From: Isoetes taiwanensis
Taxonomy: Eukaryota; Streptophyta; Lycopodiopsida; Isoetales; Isoetaceae
Assembly: GCA_021234155.1 (NCBI GenBank)
Contig: JAJEKV010000032.1
Span: 1-64,000 of the forward strand
Direction: 5' to 3'
Length of the DNA: 64,000 nucleotides
Positions 55,460-64,000 of the stretch are shown in pieces. The notes beneath the pieces are model-generated. The model worked only from the letters and a program-made list of their open reading frames with translations, made no database searches and was not told the origin of the DNA. Position 1 is the first letter of the stretch. The number at the start of each line of letters is the position of its first letter. The position numbers and the translations under genes were made by a program.

Positions 55460-57906
55460 ATTGTTTGAAAGCAATGGCAAGGGCACGTTCTGAAGTAAAA
55501 ACTGTTATTTTGCACAATCCAGGTAATGAACATGGTGTTACCGATCTATGCATTTCAGTGGGATTGTGGGTCACAATGCAGCCCAAATTAAGAGGCAACT
55601 TTGCTGTAAAGCGTTCCAAATTAAATGATGTCCGTGCTCATTGGAAAGCTAGGGTGAAGGAGATTATTTTTGGTCCTAGTGGCAAGACTGTGAAAGAGCT
55701 GGTTGTAGAGCATGCATATGATGCTAAAGATATGCGGAAGGAAGCAATTTCAAGAAAGACATCATTTCCATCTCTTGAAGCAAATAGCATTTGCTCCTCA
55801 AATTTTATAGATGTGGTCTCCATAGAAAGCATAACCAGCTTACTACAGGTACATCATTTCAAGATAGGACATTTGCTCTTCAATAATTGCAGTATGATAA
55901 GTTTGGGGATAGAAATATATGGTTTCATAAGTTTCACTATGTCATAGCACCTAAAGGAACTGGAAAATTACTGGATTTCGATCCACCAAGCTTGCAATCT
56001 ATGGGGGCTGAATTTTTTAATTGCAAGCAATTAACTGCGTATCAAGGATGTATGGCAAGAGAAGTTCATAGAACATTGACAGAATAGAATAGAATAGAAT
56101 GTTGATTATTTCGTCTTTGAGACCATCAGGTCTAGAAGACATAAATATGTACAATCGTCAGTCATGAAAGTTCTATTTCCAAAGTGCCTTCAATAGAGGC
56201 ATCATTGGACTCTCTACTCTCATCTTCATCATATAAATCAAGTAAATGTTTATAATTTGAAATAGATATCTCTCGCATTTTCAGCACCTCTATTAGAAAG
56301 TCTCCAATAGTGGTAGCTTCAAGCACAAAAAATTCAAGAAGCGTTTTAACATTCGTGAACTGGAATCTGTGCCTTATGTTCTGATAGGCAGGGCATAGCA
56401 GTATCAAATGTTCTTCATCCTCAATCTCGTCACAGCCACATACTTTGCATGTTCTTCTACTTCTAGGAAGGTTCCCCCATCTTCCTACTTCCACTCCCAA
56501 ATGGTGAGAGCTGAGCCTTAGTCTGCACACAGTTTGCCTTTTATATGGAGAGAGATTTCTGCTAAGGTGCGGTGCTTCTTGCAAAGACGGATTTATGATC
56601 CTCCTATAGAAGTCCATTTTCGTGCCAGCGGTGTGCCATAATTTCCATTGCACATTCGCATGTATTCAAGCTCTTATGTTGTTTCCTTCATTAGGCATTT
56701 CATCTAACGACATCCCCCATTTAGTTAGCCACTCTTGAATATTTGTAAACCAACCTTGTTGGCTGCTTTGACTCATAGAAAGGCGGGGAAGACTATTGTC
56801 GTCCATCTTGAGCACCTTTTTCACATATCTCAATGCGACATAATGCTTACGCCGAGGGGCATCATGCACATACGCTAGCAAACATAGGATAAGGTGTTTG
56901 CATTTTACAGCCTAATTCTGTTATCAAAAATTTCTTTTGTACCTTCTCGATCCTTTTCCAAGCATCTAGAGAGAGACCTGGCCCCCATACCTCACATCCA
57001 TATAGGATAATGCTTTGGACAAGTGCATAATACAGTTTTTTCTTCAATCCCCAATAAAAAATTTCTGCTTTTTTACATTTCCTCTGCAAGGCGTACAATG
57101 CTTTCAACCCCCCATCTGCTCTTTGTTCTGCTGCTTTACTCCAGCTATAATTATGATCAACTATGAGCCCCAAATACTTATAGGTATGTGCAATGTGCCA
57201 TTAAGAGGTGGTGTTCGATGTGCCATTAAGTTATTTCTTCCTCTAAATGTGTTTTCTTTTATGTTCCAATCAGAATCCTCAATTAGGATTGCTCCAAAGA
57301 CTTATACTATTGTTAAGGCTTCTAATGAGACGCTAAACAATGTTTTCGGTCTTGAATGGGGAAGAAGAGAGTATGAAACTGGAGGCCAAGTTACAAAAAC
57401 CGTTGTGGCAAATGATACAATCATATTTAGGTACCTCGAACACCTTTCTACTGTTTTGATTTGGTGTGCTAACATGGTTTGTGTGCTGTCTTAACTTAAA
57501 TTCGTTTATATTCTTTTCTTAAAAATATTTCATGGGCAGAATTATTAGGTTAATTCGTAGAAGTATAGAGCATTATGCATCATTGCTTGTCTTCTGCCAG
57601 GTACATGTTGAGCAAAAGAAACGTGTACGGGAGAATGGGCATTGGACATGGAAGGCAGTGGAGGAGCATTGCGCTAGATCACCGTCTATGGATTTGGAAG
57701 TTTACAATTGGCATGATGAGAAGAGAAGCATCAATGTAGAAGAAGAGTGGACCTTGCTCGAATGTAGGGATATCTTAAATATTTTTAGAATCTACGATGA
57801 ATATCAGTTTTATTTAAATGGACAAAAGATTGGATATCGACGTGAATATTCAACTAAATGTAAAGATTGTAAATTTTCGAACATATTAGAAATAAGGAAA
57901 TATTAA
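55460..57906 (+). pseudogene. Unidentified multi-exon gene, interrupted by a LINE
   Basis: Four plus-strand segments look like exons. A, 55461-55849: ARSEVKTVILHNPGNEHGVT, SKLNDVRAHWKARVKEIIFG and SGKTVKELVVEHAYDAKDMR, with a TATATCCAG acceptor before it and CAG|GTACAT after. B, 55892-56040: YDKFGDRNIWFHKFHYVIAP, then LLDFDPPSLQSMGAEFFNCK. C, about 57275-57435: SIRIAPKTYTIVKASNETLN, then FGLEWGRREYETGGQVTKTV. D, 57601-57906: VHVEQKKRVRENGHWTWKAV through YDEYQFYLNGQKIGYRREYS. The A-B gap is only about 42 nt, short for a plant intron, and the C-D phases do not join simply, so the gene is probably broken. I do not recognise the family. A minus-strand LINE fills the B-C gap. 59310-59495 may be a further exon. 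Confidence 0.4.
56081..57175 (-). mobile_element. 5'-truncated LINE with (TTCTA)n tail
   Basis: Minus-strand frames encode the last part of a non-LTR reverse transcriptase. 56862-57173: IVDHNYSWSKAAEQRADGGL, KALYALQRKCK, LYYALVQSIILYGCEVWGPG and RIEKVQKKF. 56666-56881 continues it, and 56162-56653 carries TVCRLRLSSHHLGVEVGRWG, then CKVCGCDEIEDEEHLILLCP, the zinc-binding tail. The 3' end on this strand shows GACCTGATGGTCTCAAAGACG then ATTCTATTCTATTCTATTCT, the same layout as the LINE tails at 16.6, 19.5 and 43.0 kb but with coding sequence retained. Frame breaks make it inactive. Confidence 0.85.
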
Positions 57907-58057
57907 GAACTAAATTGGTCATTCAGGTTCAAATCCTGATAAGTTTTAACATATGCAGGCTGTTATAGTTGTAAACGCTTGATTACATCTTGACTTCTGA
58001 TTTTTGTGCAATGATTCCTTTAGCAGATATGATTTTGGACCCTGCATGAACAAAGGT
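57907..58057. other. Spacer
   Basis: Short AT-rich sequence between the unidentified gene and the next LINE fragment. Nothing recognised. Confidence 0.4.
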
Positions 58058-58500
58058 TAGAGGAACTGCATGGCACCATTGGCATTAAGCAGGGCTGCCC
58101 TCTCTCTCCTATGCCATTTGGTCTTTACATAGATGAATTGGAGACTTTCTGTTTAGACCTTGGGAAGAAAATACCATCTTAATTTTGCTTTATGCAGATG
58201 ATATGATCTTGATGTCTTCCCTGCAAGGTCTAGAAACATTTCACAGCATTAGAGAATTGTACAAAGAAAGGGATGCAAATAAAATATGCAGACCAATATG
58301 ATGGTCTTCAAACACTTTCTGGAAGGGAATGAAAGTGAACTCCTTTGTCTTTGAGGGGGCAGCCTGTGCAACTTGTATCTGTACGAGTTGAGATTTCAGG
58401 GCCTCTTTTCAGATTGAAGTTTGCTGCTCAAGCTAGAAATGTTAAAGGATATGCCTCTTGCCTACACTGCTGTCAAATGCACTTTGAGGATGCTTGATAA
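58058..58500 (+). pseudogene. LINE reverse transcriptase core fragment
   Basis: Plus strand: LHGTIGIKQGCPLSPMPFGL then YIDELETF (RT block with QGCPLSP), and after a one-base frame change ILLYADDMILMSSLQGLETF, the non-LTR catalytic YADD box. A weaker continuation (MMVFKHFLEGNESELL) follows to about 58370. It is isolated from other LINE domains. Confidence 0.8.
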
Positions 58501-60050
58501 AGCTCCTTTTATTTGACACCATAGTAAAACTTGCAGCACCTTACATATTGCAAATTTAGGGAGTTGATTTGCAATGGCCTCACTAAGACTTCAAACATCT
58601 TATCTAGAATGTAAAACCTCCTATGCCTCGTGATATACTGCTTAATGAATTTAATGCTAAAGCCCTTACAGCTTCAAGTAGTTTTCCAAGCAGTGCCATA
58701 TATGCATACTCTGAGAGCTGGGCCAAAAGAGGCTTCCTTGGCTGCTTATGTTTTTCCATAAGCCTTGGTTGATCAGAAGCGCCTAATCTGGAACTGACCA
58801 GAAAACAGCTTACTCAGCCTATACGACATGATTTGAAGCAGCTCTATGTCTCAGACAACTGGTTAAAGCCTTCCACGGGGTCGTCCACCAAGAAAGACTG
58901 TACAAGGAAAATTTATTCCTATCATTCTGAGCCTTCAAAACAACTTTTTTTTGAGGGACTGCTTTCCAAAAGTTGAACAAAACAGCAATGTACCTTACTT
59001 CTTTTGGCTTTCGCCTCTTCAATAATTGCTATGGAGAAATTCTTCCAAATTCTAGCCTAAGCACATCCTTCTTAGCAAAATTGCTGGCCACCATTTCTAG
59101 CACAGATCCATACGATTTTGCCATGACATGTCAATCTTGATTAACTTATAATTCGTAAAATTCATCTCCCGCTTTATGAATGTGTCTCGTAACATTATTG
59201 GACCAAATCTTAGGTAAATGAAGAGAGGAGAGGGATGTTATGTTCAATGTTCTTTTCTCTAATATACTTACAATGTCTCTAATAGTCCTCTATTCGTTTT
59301 CATTTATGTTTGTATTCAGAGATTGGACACATCGTGGAGAATTACTCTGAAGTTAGTGGATGCACAGGTTCAATGTTCATGATTACCTCAAAGGTCAATG
59401 GGCAAAAGAAGTGCTCCATCCGCCCAGAGTACAAGCTTCACCTATATATCAGTCAGCCCCCTTGTTCAAGTAATTGTTTTCAATTTGAGGATTAAGAGTA
59501 TATAATGGGATCGTGAGTAAACATTGCTCCTTGACAAATGACAATGGCTCCAAAAATGCTGTAGTAAGTAGGTAAAAGTACTGCAGATGGACACATCAGA
59601 CAAATAGTCTGTCTTTTTAAGTTCATGTCGATTGAATTTGTAATGACTATTTGGTCCTTTGCCAAAACTATGAATATGGTTATGAGCTTAAAAGGATTCT
59701 TGCTACGTAAATAATGTACACTGTTTTGAGGCAACTGCACAAGTGACATTCTTTAAAGAAAGCAAAGCGAGCCTGTCCAGTTACAGTACAGCAAACGCAA
59801 CTTTACAAAATAGTAGCTACCACACGTAATAAAGGATTTGGTAAGATTAAGAACATCAAACTTCTTTTCTATGTTCACAGGTAAGTATATTTCCGAACTT
59901 ATATTAAGCATATCATCCAAGCTGCTGCACAAGTTATGTTGGAGCAGAAAATGTTAGTGTCAAACAGAAGGTACATGGCTTGTTTAACTTGAACCTACAC
60001 TGCCTTCTTGTTCTTGCAGCAAGTATGCAGCAGCATGCACAAAATAGCCT
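58501..60050. other. Decayed interval between LINE and transposase remnants
   Basis: Mostly noncoding. 59310-59495 is an open plus frame (ENYSEVSGCTGSMFMITSKV) after a TATTCAGAG acceptor-like site that could belong to the unidentified gene. The 58800-59000 stretch has partial frames without motifs. Confidence 0.35.
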
Positions 60051-60052
60051 TT

Positions 60053-62661
60053 TTAGCAATATTTACTGCCAACCCTCTGCTTGCTCTCTCTCCATTGTGC
60101 TAATTTCATGTTAGCATCTGATTTCTCCCATGCATCTCTTCTACGTTTCCGTGCTGCCTCTGCTAATTCATTGTCGTCATGTGGAGCAGATTTTGTTGCC
60201 AAATTCTCCTCATGCCGACGAAGTATACGTCTATAAAACCATTGAAACATTTGAATTAACGGATTGGACTTCTCGTTAAGAGAACATCCCCCACGTTGAG
60301 CCTTCCTATTAAATGCCATTTCTGCTTGTTTATGAGATTTCTCCATCCCCTGTGTATTCCAGATAGCAAGACTGCCATATTTTTCAGCAAACCATGGACC
60401 GTGTGCGTATAATATGTGAATGTAATGTGTAACCTCAGACTCCCCCCATGCTTTTATATATGCATTAGTAAATTCATTTACAACAATGTGGAACCTTCTC
60501 TTATCCTCCTCCGTGAAGGACTGTTGCTGCAAAAGTAAATTCAGATCTGAAAGTGCATTCCATGCAGCGTGCTTTCTTGCCTCTCCGCGTGCTCCATCTG
60601 TCCTATCCCTCTCCGCTTCCACTAATCGTCTACCAAATTCAAATATGCCTTTCTTGTTTTCAACATTTAGTAGAAAATGCCTTGCCTTATCCCCTCCAAG
60701 AGACACCTTCGCGGGGATTGAACTTCTCCCATTTCCGGACTGTTTTGTGTCTTTTTCTAACTTTACTTTTCCACCATGTAACCCTACTTCTGAGAGCACT
60801 CTCTCTACTCGCTCTATCCCAGATTCTCTTTCTCTTTCGTCTCTGATATTCCATACGAAGCACTCAGAGTGGAAAATCATTTTTTCTACTATCCTAACAA
60901 GTGCATGAAGAGTACATATATGTATCCAATGGGATTGGTAATATTGCATCAAATGTCTCATCTTTTAGATGTCTATCAGGTGGTTTCTGCTGATCACATG
61001 ATAGAGTGCTTTTGGAAGTGCCTTTTTGCTTCTCCTTCAAGGTATAAAGGCAAAACAAACACATCCGTGATGTCTTTGCACCAGATGATTTCACATTAAA
61101 CATAGCCTTCTCTGTTTTTAGATCAGCAGCTAAATGGAAATTGACATGAAAAGAGCCAAATCCTTCTACGTGCAATTTCTTCCCATCGTTATACATGCCA
61201 ATCTTATCTGGAATTTCTGTTTTGTTAAATACCCACTTTAAAACTGAATAATTTTCTTTATGTACCTGAAATATTCCAAGCCACCATGTGTGCTCCTCGG
61301 ATTGCACAGAAAACCAACTTGAATCTCTTTCCTTCTTCTTCTTTTTTGATCCTTGTAAGTTGGTGAAAGAGCCCTATTCATGAATGTTAATGACACTCTC
61401 TCGTATTTTGTTTTATGAATGAGTTCCATTTCATCAAGTTTCAAGCAGATCTCTAAATGCATATCAACATCGATCTCATGTACATCATAGTACGTAACCA
61501 TAAATTTCAGCAAACTCTCTAAATCAAGCCACAAATTGTTCCTAGAATGCAACCCAATCATATCATTAGCAATTGAGCTTTTCTTCTTATTAGTAGTCTC
61601 CAGAGCTGGTGGAGAAGAGTCTATTGACCACATGCCTCCTAAAACATCAACAATACTAGTATTATTTCTTGTCCTCAATTTGTCCAAGTTATAAGGCCTT
61701 GGCACAATTTCCCTGTTTGTGCCAACTGATTTCAATGCCTTATGAAATGGCCTAAAAAGCAACCTATATCCTTGTCTATTGATTCCTGCCTGATCGCAAA
61801 TGCCTTACACTTGTGCAACATCTATTTTTGAGCCTATTTCTCCAACTGTCATATCAATCACAGTCTTCTTCAAGCCACTATTGCATGGTGCATCCAACAT
61901 GGCTACAAGTTCATCTTTTGTTGCTATACTATTTATTAACCTCCCAACAACTTGGATTTCCTCTCTATCCTTGTCAAAACTCAAGACTTGTCGCATAGCA
62001 TAAACTCTCCTTGAATATGCACCACCTCTTGGATTTAGTTTAACAAGTGGTTTTGTCTTTTTCTTCCTCTCTCTCTCAATCCCAATCCTGTTTTTTTCAT
62101 CCTGTTTAATCTAGATTGCAATGATAGAACCATCTTTTTATATTTCTTCACTTCAGCCTGTGCTAGATCACCTTCCCGATTGCCTAATCACAAATTGCAT
62201 CAATTGAGCGTCTTGTTCAAGCTGGATTATTCTCTTATTCAATTGCAAAATTTTGCAATTGCAATCTTCTATTTTTTTAAATGAAGCACCATTGCTTAAT
62301 TTTAAACTTGAAATCTGTTGTTGCAGCATCAAATTATGATAGGACAATTGCATGTAGTAACTGGTCATGCTCTCACAATATCCCAATAGACCTTGTTTGC
62401 CCTCGCATGCAAATGTAACAAGGCCTGTGACAGATTTGAAGTTTGGACACTTTCCAGTTAAGGGATTTGGAGGGTAAATTTCTCCTTTAGCCCAAATATC
62501 AGCATGCTTAGCATCAGTTGCACGCAGATGGTTTTCATCCACACCTTTTTGTTTAAAACCACTGTTTCGTCTATTCCATATTTGAGCATACTCCTCGGAA
62601 GGAAGATGAATGACGATTTTGACCATGGGGATAAATTGGAAACAATTTTCTCAGTAGCCAT
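60053..62661 (-). pseudogene. Transposase-like gene, multiply broken
   Basis: A run of minus-strand frames reads as one large protein. 62168-62661 starts it (KIVIHLPSEEYAQIWNRRNS), with leucine-rich coiled-coil segments (LQLNKRIIQLEQDAQLMQFV) and a GCP-like zinc motif region. A frameshift at about 62185 leads to LAQAEVKKYKKMVLSLQSRL. 61805-61996 continues (VLSFDKDREEIQVVGRLINS), and after an in-frame TAA at 61805 comes 61238-61762 (VPRPYNLDKLRTRNNTSIVD). A frameshift near 61300 leads to 60894-61307 (WWLGIFQVHKENYSVLKWVF, FHVNFHLAADLKTEKAMFNV, SRMCLFC). The last frame is 60053-60961 (EVTHYIHILYAHGPWFAEKY, IWNTQGMEKSHKQAEMAFNR, then a basic Arg-rich end). H-x-x-x-DLK, CxxC and the HGPWF...QGMEK block recall cut-and-paste transposases, but the superfamily is not assigned. 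Confidence 0.5.
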
Positions 62662-63110
62662 GTCTTATATATGGCAATTTCGATCAAACTAGGAGGGAGA
62701 GGAATTCAAATATTTGAATTTGAATATGAGTGGGATTTGGCCGGAGGGATTTGGAGAAGTTCTTACTATATGAATGAATAAAAAACGAAAATCTAATTAG
62801 CCTCTTACCTCTTACCTGGTAACGCGAGCTACGTTGGATGCGAAATGTCTCGATCGTGACAGGGAAAATCTGGCCAAGTAGGTTCGATTTTGTTAAGGCG
62901 TGTGAATTCAATATGCTTGAGGATGTTTTGTACACGCGGCCTCATGATATAGGCTCTTATTTATGTGTGTCGGCTCTAAACGCATTTGGGAGATTCACCA
63001 ATTGAAAATACCAAGGTAGAATAATGCCTCTCATGTTTGACTAACACCCTCCCATATGACGTGGAAATAAAAGAGGAAAAAAAACTTATTCTCTTATGAG
63101 GCTCACATGA
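62662..63110. other. Right interior of the TIR candidate, noncoding
   Basis: Would contain the promoter and 5' UTR of the minus-strand transposase-like gene. No gene or repeat was recognised apart from the terminal inverted repeat. Confidence 0.4.
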
Positions 63111-63128
63111 GACCTCATTTTAGCTCTA

Positions 63129-64000
63129 ATGTTGGTTTGTGTGCATAATACCAGTGGCAACCCTCTTTTTCTGGCCGCCTGTTATTTCCCTCACGCAGAC
63201 AGCACCTTCTATCGCAGCCACCCCGATGCGGATAGGATGGACCCTTATGTCGATCTATATGATGACATACTGGCCCAACACCGGTTAGCTTGGGTGGTCG
63301 CCCTTCTTGGAGATTTCAATGCGGGCGGACAGGAGTAGAGCAGCCCATGCGACTTGACCCCTCACGACGATGTCCTCGGCAGCGCTATGCCCCTTGAAGC
63401 AACCCGCGCCACGAGGGTCGGATGGCGGCCGTGTCACTCGCTTTGCGCGATTTGTTCTCGCTATGTGGCATTTTGACTTGATAATTTGCAATGGCCTTTC
63501 ACAAAGGGCCCGATTCTCGCAAGTGCACATGCGCATGGGACAATCGGGGAGGGTCTAGTGTGGTGGACTATGTGCTCAGAAGTTGCGCAAGATATGCATC
63601 TCATCGGGCCGCTTCCGGGTGGGCACAGTGCGGTCGGGATGAGGAGGTTGACTCGCATCACCTCCCACTTTATTTGGACCCGGGTTTGGCAAGCCGCCGT
63701 AACCCCCACTATGCCAGCCCCGCCCCTCGGTTGAGACTAGATTATGAGCGGCGCAGAGGACTACGTCGAGATGCTCATGGGCGCCCTCCCGGTACCCCGC
63801 TGGACCTCCACACTAGAGCAAACAGAGCCACCGACTTCGCTATTACGGGATGCGGCCCGGACAGTGCTTTGGCAGACTTCCCCGCGTTGCCGCCAAGGTC
63901 AGCAACATTCCTGCGTAACCAATGGTTTGATGCGAGTGTAAAAAGCATAGCGGCAGCTCCGTCACATTCTAGATCCGTGTACCGGCTTGCAAAGGCCACC
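63129..64000 (+). pseudogene. LINE endonuclease fragment, runs off the window
   Basis: The first frame (63129-63338) reads MLVCVHNTSGNPLFLAACYF, PHADSTFYR and VALLGDFNAG. GDFN is a catalytic box of AP-type endonucleases in LINEs. After frame changes come LIICNGLSQ at 63478-63500, VVDYVLRS near 63560 and a DSHH-like end near 63650, then an RLDYERRRGLRRDAHG linker and NQWFDASVKSI near 63920. The same blocks occur in the fragment at 41835-43022, so both belong to one family. It starts exactly at the TIR edge, so its N-terminal part is cut off. Confidence 0.7.

Larger units (their letters stand above)
54552..63132. mobile_element. Candidate 8.6-kb TIR-bounded element with cargo
   Basis: A perfect 22-bp inverted repeat closes the region: ACATTAGAGCTAAAATGAGG + TC at 54552-54573, with its complement at 63111-63132. 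Similarity continues weakly inward (GGTGCCCATTAG against GTGAGCCTCATAAG). Inside lie a broken transposase-like gene (60053-62661, minus), an unrecognised multi-exon gene (plus), and LINE pieces. The right edge cuts abruptly into LINE endonuclease sequence. No clear target duplication was seen, so the whole could instead be two related MITE ends. Part of the terminal motif (AGAGCTAAAATGAGGT) also occurs once at 10543-10558. Confidence 0.45.

Overview
This window looks like nuclear DNA of a land plant, most likely a fern or another spore-bearing vascular plant. Three things suggest this: intron-poor pentatricopeptide repeat (PPR) genes of the PLS class, one with a C-terminus resembling the DYW:KP variant known mainly from hornworts, lycophytes and ferns; a plant-type F-box gene with a GT-AG intron; and a very high load of nested, decayed retrotransposons. 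There are no operons, bacterial promoters, rRNA genes or canonical tRNA genes.

Layout. 1-7.9 kb: degenerate Ty3/gypsy element on the minus strand (integrase, RNase H, RT, protease, gag, then an LTR at 7421-7919). 8.9-9.5 kb: a minisatellite and three tRNA-like SINE heads. 9.5-16.34 kb: leader and 1.6-kb LTR of a second gypsy family (minus strand), split by a roughly 5-kb TIR element with a 4-bp target duplication. 16.34-20.5 kb: LINE 3' ends, a long-TIR MITE and a foldback MITE. 20.97-25.4 kb: the genic island, an F-box gene (+) converging on an 881-codon PPR gene (-). 27.557-40.680 kb: a structurally complete Ty3/gypsy chromovirus (+) with LTRs, PBS, PPT and a CAAAC target duplication; it carries about 4.5 kb of unexplained coding-like sequence before gag. 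41.8-43.2 kb: LINE endonuclease fragment and LINE tail. 43.2-47 kb: a duplicated segment, a 30-bp minisatellite and an internally deleted Ty1/copia element with an AGGAA target duplication. 47.6 kb: tandem tRNA-like SINE heads. 50.4-52.7 kb: second PPR gene. 54.0-54.5 kb: satellite-like decayed array. 54.55-63.13 kb: region bounded by a 22-bp perfect inverted repeat, containing a broken transposase-like gene, an unidentified multi-exon gene, and LINE fragments. 63.13-64.0 kb: LINE endonuclease fragment.

Only three loci look like host genes with a probable function: the F-box adaptor (ubiquitin ligase substrate recognition) and two PPR proteins (organellar RNA binding or editing). The remainder is mobile DNA and its remnants. 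The strongest leads are the DYW:KP-like editing factor, the pre-gag ORF region of the chromovirus, the two TIR-bounded elements, and the CG-rich clustering of differences between otherwise identical LTRs, which may mean the young element is intact in reality and broken by consensus errors.
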